Shown piece by piece: positions 42,188-51,182 of a stretch of DNA of 64,000 nucleotides (position 1 is its first letter; every line of letters starts with the position of its first letter). A model generated the notes under the pieces. The model worked only from the letters and a program-made list of their open reading frames with translations, had not been told where the DNA came from and searched no databases. The stretch is from Roseburia_C sp031555935 (lineage in GTDB: Bacteria; Bacillota; Clostridia; Lachnospirales; Lachnospiraceae). The translations under genes and the position numbers were made by a program. The stretch lies in the NCBI GenBank assembly GCA_031555935.1, contig JAVBTX010000010.1, forward strand, positions 62,001 through 126,000, written 5' to 3'.

Positions 42188-42223
42188 GAAAGTCCCCTTC
42201 GCGTGCGCTTAGGGGAAGATTAG
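42173..42223. repeat. 15-bp direct repeat across a stop codon
   Basis: TTAGGGGAAGATTAG occurs at 42173-42187, where it encodes the last codons of the membrane protein, and again at 42209-42223. Between them TCCCCT/AGGGGA can form a small hairpin. It may be a local duplication. Confidence 0.5.
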
Positions 42224-42273
42224 TGCAATATTTAAAAATATAGAGGAAAATCTAATAAAAACACTGTTGTGCA

Positions 42274-42302
42274 TTGACATCGAGAGAGAACTTTAATATA
42301 CT
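42274..42302 (+). promoter_or_regulatory. glucokinase promoter
   Basis: TTGACA (42274-42279), 17-bp spacer and TATACT (42297-42302), a strong sigma-A promoter about 32 bp before the glucokinase start. Confidence 0.75.
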
Positions 42303-42333
42303 AAAAAAACGATGGGTTAAAAGGAGAAGGAAC

Positions 42334-43272
42334 ATGAAGAAATATGGTTTTGGTGTTGATATAGGTGGGACAACCTGTAAGATTGGTCTTTTTGAAACAA
42401 GTGGCGTATTGGTGGATAAATGGGAGATAAAGACCAACACAGACAACAACGGTGCATCAATTTTAGATGACGTTGCAGCATCAATTGAAGATAAATTAAC
42501 AGCATCCGGTATTGATAAGGATGAAGTTCAAGGAATTGGTGTTGGTGTACCAGGACCAATAACCGCAGATGGAACGGTATTACAGTGTGTAAACCTTGGT
42601 TGGGGCGTATTTAATGTAGCAGAGACATTAGGCGCTAAAACAGGATTTCCGGTAAAAGCTGGAAACGATGCCAACGTTGCCGCCCTTGGTGAAATGTGGC
42701 AAGGCGGCGGAAAAGGATATAAGAATGTAGTCATGGTAACGCTTGGAACCGGAGTGGGTGGCGGCATTATTATTAATGGTAAAATCATCGCAGGCACCAA
42801 AGGGGCCGGCGGCGAGATTGGCCACATGATGGTCAATGAGAATGAAACAGACGTATGTGGTTGTGGAAAAAGCGGCTGCCTGGAACAATATGCATCAGCA
42901 ACCGGCGTTGTTCGCATGGCGCGGAAAATGCTTAGCAGTACAACGCAAGGGACAACCTTATGTAATAATGAAAACCTGACTGCAAAAGCAATATTTGATG
43001 CGGCCAAAGAGAACGATGTGGTAGCCAAAGCATTGGTTGAAGAGTTAGGAAAAGTATTAGGTACAGCCTTAGCTTCAATTGCTTGTGTTGTCGACCCGGA
43101 AGTATTTGTAATCGGCGGCGGCGTATCAAGAGCAGGTCAGATATTGATAGATGCAATCTGTGAATACTATATGGAACGTACCTTCCATGTTTGTCGTGCA
43201 GCCAAATTCGCATTGGCATCACTCGGAAATGATGCGGGAATGTATGGCTGTGTGCAGATGATTTTAGACTAA
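42334..43272 (+). CDS. glcK: ROK-family glucokinase
   Basis: 312 residues from ATG 42334 (AAGGAGAAGG at 42321). It phosphorylates glucose with ATP in the cytosol. The phosphate loop is GVDIGGTTCKIGLF, the catalytic Asp lies in AGNDANVAALGE, and GGEIGHM and the zinc cluster CGCGKSGCLEQYASATG mark the ROK family. It has no HTH domain, so it is an enzyme and not a repressor. It would feed glucose from the pullulanase, alpha- and beta-glucosidases into glycolysis or glycogen synthesis. Confidence 0.93.
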   Translation: MKKYGFGVDIGGTTCKIGLFETSGVLVDKWEIKTNTDNNGASILDDVAASIEDKLTASGIDKDEVQGIGVGVPGPITADGTVLQCVNLGWGVFNVAETLGAKTGFPVKAGNDANVAALGEMWQGGGKGYKNVVMVTLGTGVGGGIIINGKIIAGTKGAGGEIGHMMVNENETDVCGCGKSGCLEQYASATGVVRMARKMLSSTTQGTTLCNNENLTAKAIFDAAKENDVVAKALVEELGKVLGTALASIACVVDPEVFVIGGGVSRAGQILIDAICEYYMERTFHVCRAAKFALASLGNDAGMYGCVQMILD

Positions 43273-43298
43273 TTTAAATTAACAACATAACAAAATGG

Positions 43299-43348
43299 GC
43301 TGCTGCTTCATAACTGGTTTTCAGTTATGAAGCAGCAGCTTTATTTTA
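43299..43348 (+). terminator. strong terminator after glucokinase
   Basis: GCTGCTGCTTCATAACTG (43299-43316) pairs perfectly over 18 bp with 43322-43339, with the loop GTTTT, then TTTATTTTA. Confidence 0.9.
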
Positions 43349-43386
43349 TGAACAAAAATGTCATTTCTCGGGATAATGATTGAGCC

Positions 43387-43415
43387 TTGACGGAAATGTT
43401 GTGTTATTGTATGCT
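43387..43415 (+). promoter_or_regulatory. promoter of the subtilase-like locus
   Basis: TTGACG (43387-43392), 17-bp spacer and TATGCT (43410-43415), about 58 bp before the ATG at 43474. Confidence 0.55.
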
Positions 43416-43473
43416 AATAATAATTGGTAAAAATTAACAAATATAAACAAAATATAATGAAGGGGGAGAGTAA

Positions 43474-45684
43474 ATGAAAAACAAAAGAAGAAAAAGTATG
43501 ATTGGTTTTCTATTGACATTTACACTACTAACAGGGGTAACCAGTCCCTACGCGATTTCAACCGTAAAAGCAGAGCCAGCGCAGGAGGATATCTCAACAG
43601 CATCAAACGACCTGACGGAAAAGCAATATATCATCCTAGCTGATGATGACAGGACCTATGAACATCTTTTGACGGAGGTCGGAGATTCTGTCATAGAAAA
43701 TGAAGAATCTGTGGAACTGCTGGAAGACAATTGCATGATGGTGGCAGAGCTGACGGAAGCGGAAGCAGAAGTAATTGCAAAAGAACACAATATAATAATA
43801 GAAGAAGATTTTGAACTTGCAGCAAACAGTCTTTTCCAAGCAGATAATACAGATTCTGAAGAGACAGATATATATGTAAGAAGCTAGGAGGAGGACGATG
43901 CCTGGTTTGAAGCAATGATTGCCGAAGAAGAGATGGCAGAAAAAGTGGTTCAAGATGAAGAACCAGAGATAACATGGAATTTACAAGCAATTCATGCAGA
44001 ACAACTTCAGGACGAGGTGGATGTTCAGCAGAGGGTAAGAGTTGCTGTCCTGGATTCCGGCGTGGACTATTCAACTGGAATAAATCTGGCAGGCAGTGTA
44101 GACCTGGTAGACCGGGAAGCAAGCGAGTGCATGATGGGAATGTTTCAGGATGGTACTGGGCACGGAACTGCGATTGCCAGTATTATTTCTGGAAATGGGG
44201 AGACTGGAGTTTTGGGCGTGAATCCAAATGCCGAGCTCTACTCCGTCAAGGTATTAGATGACAGCAATACAGCACCACTGAGCCGGATTATTGAAGGCAT
44301 TTATTGGTGTATCGATAATGACATTAATATCATCAATATGAGCTTTGGCACTAGTAAATATTCGCCAGCCCTTCAAAAAGCAGTAGCAGATGCATATGAT
44401 GCCAATATACTGCTTGTTGCTGCGGCTGGAAATCATGCATCCGCAGTAGAATATCCAGCGGCCTTTGCGCAGGTAATGGCGGTTGCTTCAACGGATACCG
44501 AGGCACAGCTTAGTACCTTTAGCAATACCGGAGAAGAACTTGATGTAGCCGCCCCGAGAGAGCGTATTCGGGTGGCACACTTTTTGGATGGATATACCAT
44601 CACCCACGGCACCAGCATAGCCGTCCCCCATGTGGTCGGCGCGGCGTCCTTATTGTGGGAAAAAGATACATCGAAATCCAATGAGTTTATCCGACAGCTC
44701 TTAGACTTCAGTGCAAAGGAGATTGCAGATGCAGATAACTGCGGTCTTTTGGATGTAAATCAGGCCATCGCAATTTATGACAGCTTTGCAAAAAACTTTG
44801 ATGGCATGGCGGTAATCCGTGAGGATAAGATTCCAGAAAATACAGCGGAGCCGGAAACCTTTGCATATATCGCTGATGATGAGAATTATGTGGGGGGCAG
44901 ATGGTGGACAGATGCACATGGAGATATGGTAGAGGATGTTGCCAAAAAGCGTACCATGGATTTAAAGCTGATAAAAATCTTAATGCTTGGTATCAAATAT
45001 CCAGACCGCAGTAATTGGAAGGGCGGTACAGCTCATCCCTGGTGGCACGGGTATGGAAAAGAGGAACCAATGTGCAATTACATTGGCTGCTATGAGCTTG
45101 CTACCAATATCGCCTTAAAGGGAGGAAAACCATTTACCTTTAAGGCATATCAGACATTGTATAATACAACTAGTACATCTGTAAAAGGGATAGACCAGGA
45201 CATCTTTAATCGCATGATGGTAGATATTGATACCGTGACAGTAGGAGGAAAAGAGTGGGCGGAGGTGCTCAAGGAAAATGGTACTAAAATAGGTGGCAAT
45301 TCTAAAGAAAACCGAAAATATTTTCTTTGGGGTTGTGCCATGCATATCCTGACCGATTCCTTTTCTCATGAGACGAGGAGATTAGTGGGGTCCAAAATGG
45401 TTACGCTTACACATGCTGAGGGGGCCGATAATCCTGTGAAGGTAGGGAAAAGAGCTGAAGTAGCGATGAAAGCAATCCATTACAGCTTAAACCGGTTAGA
45501 AGCAGATAATGGAGCCGGTTTAGAGAAGGGGATAGCCGGAAATTGCAGTGATTATTACTATGCACTGAAACATGCCAAATTTGAAGGGGAATTTACAAAA
45601 TTTAAGCTCTTAGGCTATGCAAAGCAGAATCAGAACTTAACGCAAGAAAAAATAGAGCTTTTTGAGAAGGCATCCTGGAATTAG
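43474..45684 (+). pseudogene. secreted S8 (subtilisin-like) peptidase gene interrupted by an in-frame TAG
   Basis: The reading frame from ATG 43474 (GGGGGAG upstream) encodes a signal peptide (KSMIGFLLTFTLLTGVTSPYAISTVKA-EP), an I9-like propeptide (KQYIILADD...MMVAELTEAEAEVIAKEHNIIIEEDFEL) and then stops at TAG 43885-43887. The same frame continues without shift (GAG GAG GAC GAT GCC TGG) into the catalytic domain. The two halves are what one expects of a single pre-pro-subtilase. The TAG is either a nonsense mutation, a base error, or a read-through site. AGGAGGAGG overlaps the stop, but the next in-frame ATG (43915) is about 20 bases away, so reinitiation looks poor. Confidence 0.7.
43915..45684 (+). 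CDS. downstream open half: S8 peptidase domain fused to a metal-site-like C-terminal domain
   Basis: 589 residues from ATG 43915, with no signal peptide of its own. The catalytic triad is complete: Asp47 (VAVLDSGVDY), His83 (DGTGHGTA) and Ser234 (HGTSIAVPHV), with oxyanion Asn173 (AAAGNHA). After about residue 320 comes a domain of about 270 residues not seen in ordinary subtilases. It contains HPWWHGYG and FLWGCAMHILTDSFSHETRR, a HxxxDxxxH arrangement like that of zinc-dependent phospholipase C/P1-nuclease-like or DUF6765-type proteins. Those residues could bind metal; that is inference. See the enclosing interrupted-gene entry. Confidence 0.7.
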   Translation: MIAEEEMAEKVVQDEEPEITWNLQAIHAEQLQDEVDVQQRVRVAVLDSGVDYSTGINLAGSVDLVDREASECMMGMFQDGTGHGTAIASIISGNGETGVLGVNPNAELYSVKVLDDSNTAPLSRIIEGIYWCIDNDINIINMSFGTSKYSPALQKAVADAYDANILLVAAAGNHASAVEYPAAFAQVMAVASTDTEAQLSTFSNTGEELDVAAPRERIRVAHFLDGYTITHGTSIAVPHVVGAASLLWEKDTSKSNEFIRQLLDFSAKEIADADNCGLLDVNQAIAIYDSFAKNFDGMAVIREDKIPENTAEPETFAYIADDENYVGGRWWTDAHGDMVEDVAKKRTMDLKLIKILMLGIKYPDRSNWKGGTAHPWWHGYGKEEPMCNYIGCYELATNIALKGGKPFTFKAYQTLYNTTSTSVKGIDQDIFNRMMVDIDTVTVGGKEWAEVLKENGTKIGGNSKENRKYFLWGCAMHILTDSFSHETRRLVGSKMVTLTHAEGADNPVKVGKRAEVAMKAIHYSLNRLEADNGAGLEKGIAGNCSDYYYALKHAKFEGEFTKFKLLGYAKQNQNLTQEKIELFEKASWN

Positions 45685-45752
45685 TGGATAGGAATAAAAT
45701 CTGTTCTATGTAGATAATTAACCGATTGGCGATATAAAAGGAGAATGTGATC

Positions 45753-46976
45753 ATGAAAAAGTCAAAAATAATAATACCACTCGTAATACTATTGGCACTG
45801 CTATTGACACCAGTTTCCGGGAACACCGGGAGAACACTTTCAGTACTTCCAATCAATGTATCGGCGGCTGAGAATGATGTCATTCCAAATGATAAGACGG
45901 GAATACCAGATAAGGTATTGTATCAGTGTATTTTAGAAAAACTAAATAAAAAAGAGGATGAGACGTTTACAAAGGAGGAAGCAGCCGGGATACGTGTTTT
46001 ACTTGTCCTTAACTTTACGTCCACAGACCCGGGGTGGCATACGCGTGAGCCTGCGTATGTTAAGAGCCTTAAGGGCATTGAATATTTGACCAATCTGCGG
46101 ACGCTGCATATACATGGACATGGATTGACCAGTTTAAAAGGTCTTAAGAAGTTAACAACATTAGTAGAGTTGGATGTTTCTGAAAACAAGCTGACCAGCT
46201 TGGAAGGAATTGAAAAATTAACAAATTTAAAAGTGATATGGGCGAATGACAACCAGTTGACCAGCCTAAAGGGAGTTGAAAATTTAAAGAAGCTAAAAAG
46301 GCTAATGGTTTTTAGAAATAAATTAACAAACCTAAAAGAAGTAAAAAACTTAACGCGTCTAGAACAGTTGTGGGCAGAGGACAATCGGTTGACTGATATC
46401 AGCGACCTAAAAAATGTGAAGAAGTTACAACGTTTATGGGTCGGAGGAAATAAATTGAAAAGTCTGAAGGGAATTGAGGACTTAACAGAATTGTGGTATT
46501 TGAATGCTAGTAATAATAAACTAAAGAGTCTGCCAAATTTAACAAAGCTCACCAATTTGAGGCTGTCGAGCGTTCATTTTAAAGCCAATAGTCTAAAAAA
46601 ACAAGATTATAAAACAAACCTGCCAGCAATTTGTCAAGACAAATACTACTGGCCGAAATGGCTGAAAAACCAGATGAAATTTCAATCAATAAACAGAATA
46701 TTAGAGGTAACAAAACCTACAAATATTACCTATAAAACCAAGACCATTAGCGGAAAGACTCATACCAAGGCGTGGGTAAGAATACTAGGACCAAACAATA
46801 AAAAGATTGCTGAGGTAAAGGCCGATTCCAAAGGAAACTTTTCTTTTAAAAATCTTAATCTAAAAGAGCTCGGCGGTAAAAAGATAACAATCCATTCCTT
46901 TGTGCGTGATAACTTCGATACGCAAGTATGGAATAGTGAAACCGTAAAACAAATAACAATCACTGTTTCGAAATGA
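45753..46976 (+). CDS. secreted leucine-rich-repeat protein (internalin-like), copy 1
   Basis: 407 residues from ATG 45753 (AAAGGAGA at 45737). Signal peptide MKKSKIIIPLVILLALLLTP to VSAA. An N-terminal cap (PDKVLYQCILEKLNKKEDETFTKEEAAGIRVL) precedes about eight LRRs of 22 residues (LTSLEGIEKLTNLKVIWANDNQ pattern) over about 100-270. A C-terminal Ig-like domain follows (TKPTNITYKTKTISGKTHTKAWVRI). No LPXTG or anchor is visible. Proteins of this type bind host or partner surface proteins. It is followed 57 bp on by a close paralogue. Confidence 0.85.
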   Translation: MKKSKIIIPLVILLALLLTPVSGNTGRTLSVLPINVSAAENDVIPNDKTGIPDKVLYQCILEKLNKKEDETFTKEEAAGIRVLLVLNFTSTDPGWHTREPAYVKSLKGIEYLTNLRTLHIHGHGLTSLKGLKKLTTLVELDVSENKLTSLEGIEKLTNLKVIWANDNQLTSLKGVENLKKLKRLMVFRNKLTNLKEVKNLTRLEQLWAEDNRLTDISDLKNVKKLQRLWVGGNKLKSLKGIEDLTELWYLNASNNKLKSLPNLTKLTNLRLSSVHFKANSLKKQDYKTNLPAICQDKYYWPKWLKNQMKFQSINRILEVTKPTNITYKTKTISGKTHTKAWVRILGPNNKKIAEVKADSKGNFSFKNLNLKELGGKKITIHSFVRDNFDTQVWNSETVKQITITVSK

Positions 46977-47033
46977 TGATATCATTAAAGCACTATTTAG
47001 CAAGCTATGGGGAAATGTGAGGAGAATTTCATT

Positions 47034-48254
47034 ATGAAAAAAATAAAATTATTTATACCGATTGTAATAGTATTGGCAATATTGTTTGCACCGGTTTCCG
47101 GGAACACTGGGAGAGAGCTTTCGGTGTTTCCATTAAATGTGTTGGCGGTTGAGAAAGATATCATTTTAAATGATAAGACCGGAATACCAGATAAGGTATT
47201 GTATCGGTGTATTTTAGAAAAACTAAATAAAAATGAAGATGAGACCTTTACAAAGGAGGAAGCAGCCAGTATACGTTCTTTAAATGTCTCTTACTTCACT
47301 TCCACAGACAATGGGCATACGCGTAAGTATGAGTATGTTAAGAGTCTTAAGGGCATTGAATATTTGACTACTCTGCGGAAGTTGTATATATGTAGACATG
47401 GTTTGAACAGTTTGAAAGACCTTAAGAAGTTAACAACGTTAGTAGAGTTGGACGTTGCAGGGAACAAGCTGACCAGCTTGGAAGGAATTGAAAAATTAAC
47501 AAATTTAAAAGAGATATGGGCGAATGACAACCAGTTAACCAGCCTTAAGGGAGTTGAAAATTTAAAGAAGCTAAAAAGGCTAATGGTTTTTAGAAATAAA
47601 TTAACAAACCTAAAAGAAGTAAAAAACTTAACGCGTCTAGAAGAGTTGTGGGCTTCTGACAACCAGTTGACTGATATCAGCGACCTAAAAAATGTGAAGA
47701 AGTTAGAAACTTTATGGGTCGAAAGAAATGAGCTGAAAAGTCTGAAGGGAATTGAGAACTTAACAAAATTGAGGTATTTGAAGGCTAGCAATAATAAACT
47801 AAAGAGCCTGCCAAATTTAACCAAACTCACCAATTTGAATTTGTCGAGCGTCCATTTTAAAGCCAATAACCTAAAAAAACAAGATTATAAAGCAAGCCTG
47901 CCAGCAATTTGTCAAGACAAATACTACTGGCCGAAATGGCTGAAAAACCAGATGAAATTTCAATCAATAAACAGAATATTAGAGGTAACAAAACCTACGA
48001 ATATTACCTATAAGACCAAGACAATTAGCGGAAAGACTCATACCAAGGCGTGGGTAAGAATCCTAGGACCAAACAATAAAAAGATTGCTGAGGTAAAGGC
48101 CGACTCCAAAGGAAACTTTACTTTTAAAAATCTGAACCTAAAAGAGCTCGGCGGTAAAAAGATAACAATCCATTCCTTTGTGCGTGATAACTTCGATACA
48201 CAAGTATGGAATAGTGAAACCGTAAAACAAATTACAATAACCGTTTCGAAGTAA
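47034..48254 (+). CDS. secreted leucine-rich-repeat protein (internalin-like), copy 2
   Basis: 406 residues from ATG 47034 (GAGGAG at 47019). Same plan as copy 1: signal peptide (MKKIKLFIPIVIVLAILFAP), cap, LRRs and Ig-like domain. The LRR middle and the last 120 codons are nearly identical in DNA to copy 1, while the signal peptide and cap differ more. This mosaic suggests duplication followed by gene conversion. Differences cluster on LRR surface positions such as WVGGNKL/WVERNEL and LNASNN/LKASNN. A bidirectional terminator follows. Confidence 0.85.
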   Translation: MKKIKLFIPIVIVLAILFAPVSGNTGRELSVFPLNVLAVEKDIILNDKTGIPDKVLYRCILEKLNKNEDETFTKEEAASIRSLNVSYFTSTDNGHTRKYEYVKSLKGIEYLTTLRKLYICRHGLNSLKDLKKLTTLVELDVAGNKLTSLEGIEKLTNLKEIWANDNQLTSLKGVENLKKLKRLMVFRNKLTNLKEVKNLTRLEELWASDNQLTDISDLKNVKKLETLWVERNELKSLKGIENLTKLRYLKASNNKLKSLPNLTKLTNLNLSSVHFKANNLKKQDYKASLPAICQDKYYWPKWLKNQMKFQSINRILEVTKPTNITYKTKTISGKTHTKAWVRILGPNNKKIAEVKADSKGNFTFKNLNLKELGGKKITIHSFVRDNFDTQVWNSETVKQITITVSK

Positions 48255-48295
48255 AAATGACAATGCGTTCCAACAAGTGTAACATAGCATAAAGC

Positions 48296-48345
48296 AAAAT
48301 CAGGGAATAATCCAGTAATGATGGATATAGCTTCCCTGATTTTTT
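48296..48345. terminator. bidirectional terminator between LRR gene and csoR-like gene
   Basis: AAAATCAGGGAA (48296-48307) pairs with TTCCCTGATTTT (48332-48343), with T and A runs at the two ends. Confidence 0.8.
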
Positions 48346-48377
48346 GTTGTAATATTAAAAATTGTATCAATGTTATG

Positions 48378-48701
48378 CTATTTAATAAATTTATTAATGG
48401 CATCCTTTAGGTCAACTAAAACTTGTTCATTGCCGGTTTCCACTGCATCGACAACACAATGATTGATATGATCCTCAAGAACAATTTTGCCAATATTATT
48501 AATCGCAGAACGCACGGCGGCAATTTGAATTAACACCTCGCTGCAATCCCGTCCGTCGGCAATCATGGTCTTAATTGCTTCCATATGTCCAATCGCTTTG
48601 GACATCCGGTTTAGGACAGCCTTGGTATTTTCATGTTCGTGATGATGTTCATGCTCATGATTGTGGTGATGTGGATGTTCATGGTGATGTTCGTTTGACA
48701 T
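48378..48701 (-). CDS. CsoR/RcnR-family metal-sensing repressor with His-rich N-terminus
   Basis: 107 residues from ATG 48701 (minus; GGAG about 8 bases upstream). The first 25 residues are packed with His (HHHEHPHHHNHEHEHHHEHE). The DUF156 helical bundle follows: Cys53 (GRDCSEVLIQIAAVRSAI) and His78/Cys82 (EDHINHCVV), the Cys-His-Cys set of copper-sensing CsoR proteins. The His tail would suit nickel or cobalt and could buffer metal. No target metal transporter is adjacent; the next gene is a divergent EamA transporter. Metal identity is open between Cu(I) and Ni/Co. Confidence 0.88.
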   Translation of the reverse strand: MSNEHHHEHPHHHNHEHEHHHEHENTKAVLNRMSKAIGHMEAIKTMIADGRDCSEVLIQIAAVRSAINNIGKIVLEDHINHCVVDAVETGNEQVLVDLKDAINKFIK

Positions 48702-48868
48702 AATAACTCCATTTCGTAAGTAATCTATAGCCATTCTAGCGGGAAAAATGAAACCTGTCAAATTTTTATGTGTAATTATTAGAACTTAAGCCGATAGTGT
48801 GGTAAAATATTTCCATAAGTTGGTTTGCAACTTGAATAAAATCGCAAGAAGAGAAGAAGGATAACAAT

Positions 48869-49783
48869 ATGTGGCTCGTATATGCATGCGGTTCTGCATT
48901 TTTTGCAGGGATTACCGGAATATTGGCAAAGGTTGGAATAAAGAAAACAGATTCGACACTCGCAACCGCGATTCGAACAATAGTGGTACTGCTGTTTGCT
49001 TGGCTGATGGTGTGGGTGGTCGGTTCACAGCACACGATTCATCAGATTAGCCGTCGAACATTACTGTTTCTGGTACTATCGGGATTGGCGACAGGCGCAT
49101 CCTGGCTGTGCTATTTTCGGGCCTTACAGCTTGGAAGTGTAAATAAAGTAACGCCCGTAGATAAAATGAGCACAGTGCTGACAATTATTTTGGCAGCATT
49201 TTTATTACACGAGTCATTTACGATAACACGCATTGTGGCAGTGGTGTTAATTACAATTGGAACCTTAATGATGATTACCCGCACTTCCTCTTCGGGCCAT
49301 GCAAAAAATAATTCGTGGCTATTGTATGCAATCTTGTCCGCCGTATTTGCCAGCTTGACTGCAATCCTTGGCAAAATCGGAATTGACGGGGTTGAGTCTA
49401 ATCTTGGTACGGCAATCCGAACTGGGATTGTGCTAATCATGGCATGGCTGATGGTGTTTGTTTCCAAAAAACAAAAGCAGCTACGGACGATAACATTTCA
49501 TGATGTACTGTTTATCGGCCTATCGGGAATCGCCACTGGGGCATCCTGGATTTGTTACTACCGGGCCCTTCAGCTTGGCGAAACGGGAGCAGTAGTTTCG
49601 ATAGACAAGCTGAGCATCATTGTAACAGTCGCATTTTCATCAGTATTTTTAAATGAAAAATTGAGCAAAAAGGCATTCTTTGGTCTATTTTTTATCGTCA
49701 TCGGAACATTACTTTTAATATGGAAAGTAGATATCCTTGCATGGTTTGAATCGTGGATGTCCGGGATGGCTCAGCGGGTGTAA
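48869..49783 (+). CDS. EamA/DMT-family transporter
   Basis: 304 residues with ten predicted membrane segments in two homologous halves, each starting with a similar segment (LVYACGSAFFAGITGILAKVGI and LLYAILSAVFASLTAILGKIGI) and carrying GLATGASWLCYFRALQLG / GIATGASWICYYRALQLG. This internal duplication defines the EamA plan. AAGAAGGA precedes the ATG. Substrate unknown; metabolite export is usual. Confidence 0.9.
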   Translation: MWLVYACGSAFFAGITGILAKVGIKKTDSTLATAIRTIVVLLFAWLMVWVVGSQHTIHQISRRTLLFLVLSGLATGASWLCYFRALQLGSVNKVTPVDKMSTVLTIILAAFLLHESFTITRIVAVVLITIGTLMMITRTSSSGHAKNNSWLLYAILSAVFASLTAILGKIGIDGVESNLGTAIRTGIVLIMAWLMVFVSKKQKQLRTITFHDVLFIGLSGIATGASWICYYRALQLGETGAVVSIDKLSIIVTVAFSSVFLNEKLSKKAFFGLFFIVIGTLLLIWKVDILAWFESWMSGMAQRV

Positions 49784-49818
49784 AAGGCGAGATAACATCA
49801 TACTTTGGGAGGTAACAT

Positions 49819-51120
49819 ATGAAGAGAGCAATCGCATTGAGTGGCGGCGGTACCAAAGGCTCTTATGAGTTGGGCGTTTGGAAGGCGCTAAAAGAATTAA
49901 AAATTGATTATCAAATTGTCACCGGAACTTCAATTGGTGCGATTAATGGGGCGCTGATGGCGACCGGTGATTATGAGCGGGCCGAGGAGCTTTGGACAAC
50001 CATTACGATGGAAGACATGATGGAGGATGGGATTAACCTGACTACTACGATTGAAGGGATGTATGATCAGAAAGATGCCATTCGTCCATTCTTAAAAAAA
50101 TATTTAAAAAACAAAGGGGCAGATATTTCACCATTTACAGTATTTATTGAAGATTTGATTGATGAAGAAGCCATCCGTGCCTCCAAAATAGACTTTGGTC
50201 TGGTGACGGTAATGTTTCCCACATTAAAGGCATGCGAGCTTCCGAAGAAAGCAATCCCACAGGGAATGTTAAAAGAATATATCTTAGCCTCATCAGCAAT
50301 ATTTCCGATATTTCCAATGCATAAGATTGGAGAACAGGCATATTTAGATGGATGCTATCATGACAATCTGCCAATTGATTTGGCGCTTCGGATGGGCGCG
50401 GAAGACATTATTGCCGTAGATTTACATACCTCTCCGGCACATGGAAATTATGCCAGACGTCCATATGTAACATACATTAAGCCGAGTCGGACACTTGGAA
50501 CGATGTTGAATTTTGACCGCGAGCTGCTGCTTGAAAATGCCGCGATGGGCTACTGTGATACGATGAAGCATTATGGGAAATACTTAGGATATCTCTATAC
50601 TTTTACAAAAGAAAGTGTCGGCAAAGAGAAAAAGGCGGTCCGCCGATTCACTCATTATCTGGCTCGAACTGATTTATATTTAACGGATGATATACCAGCC
50701 AAGAAGCTATCCAAGTCAAATGACTTTAACCGATTGTTTATCGTATTGCATGAACGAGCCGAAGGAAGGCCAATGACCAGAGAGCAGTGTTTTGTCCGAG
50801 CGGGAGAGCTCTGCGGAGAAATTTTTGCCGTTGATGTCAAGGGCATCTATGCTATGTCAGATTATATCGAAGCAGTGAGAGACTGCCTGATGGGAGAAGA
50901 AGCGTACCCAGATGCGGTATTTCTGGCGCAGAAAGTGCACCTCGAATTAGCGGTCGGTCTAGCCGAATTGAAGCGAAAACATCCGCGGGACTATGTGCTT
51001 GGCTGTATCTATTATGCCTTACAAGGAAAAAAGGCACCGTTGGATTTGCTGCAAGTGGCATTAGTAGCACTGTTTCCGGAGGAATTGGCGGCGGCCTTTT
51101 TCTTGTTATCGGTGTTGTAG
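49819..51120 (+). CDS. patatin-like phospholipase
   Basis: 433 residues. The patatin domain shows the oxyanion loop GGGTKG (9-14), the nucleophile elbow GTSIG (Ser38) and the dyad Asp177 in YLDGCYHDNLPIDLA. It hydrolyses acyl lipids. The C-terminal 180 residues are helical and not recognised (DIPAKKLSKSNDFNRLFIVLHERAEGR...). No signal peptide, so it acts inside the cell. GGGAGG lies before the ATG. The distance to the EamA gene is 35 bp, so co-transcription is possible. Confidence 0.9.
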   Translation: MKRAIALSGGGTKGSYELGVWKALKELKIDYQIVTGTSIGAINGALMATGDYERAEELWTTITMEDMMEDGINLTTTIEGMYDQKDAIRPFLKKYLKNKGADISPFTVFIEDLIDEEAIRASKIDFGLVTVMFPTLKACELPKKAIPQGMLKEYILASSAIFPIFPMHKIGEQAYLDGCYHDNLPIDLALRMGAEDIIAVDLHTSPAHGNYARRPYVTYIKPSRTLGTMLNFDRELLLENAAMGYCDTMKHYGKYLGYLYTFTKESVGKEKKAVRRFTHYLARTDLYLTDDIPAKKLSKSNDFNRLFIVLHERAEGRPMTREQCFVRAGELCGEIFAVDVKGIYAMSDYIEAVRDCLMGEEAYPDAVFLAQKVHLELAVGLAELKRKHPRDYVLGCIYYALQGKKAPLDLLQVALVALFPEELAAAFFLLSVL

Positions 51121-51182
51121 ACAAGGTACAAAAGGGTGAAAAATGCGTATAGTAAACTGATATCAAAATATGGAGCAAATCA

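Larger units (their letters stand above)
45747..48254 (+). repeat. tandem gene duplication of about 1.28 kb units
   Basis: Two consecutive LRR genes align over their full length with a period of about 1,281 bp. The segments 46610-46976 and 47891-48254 differ at only a handful of bases. Confidence 0.8.

Noticed and set aside
43885..43887. TAG as a pyrrolysine codon
   Set aside because: No pylT or PylS gene is visible and subtilases do not use pyrrolysine; mutation or a base error is simpler.
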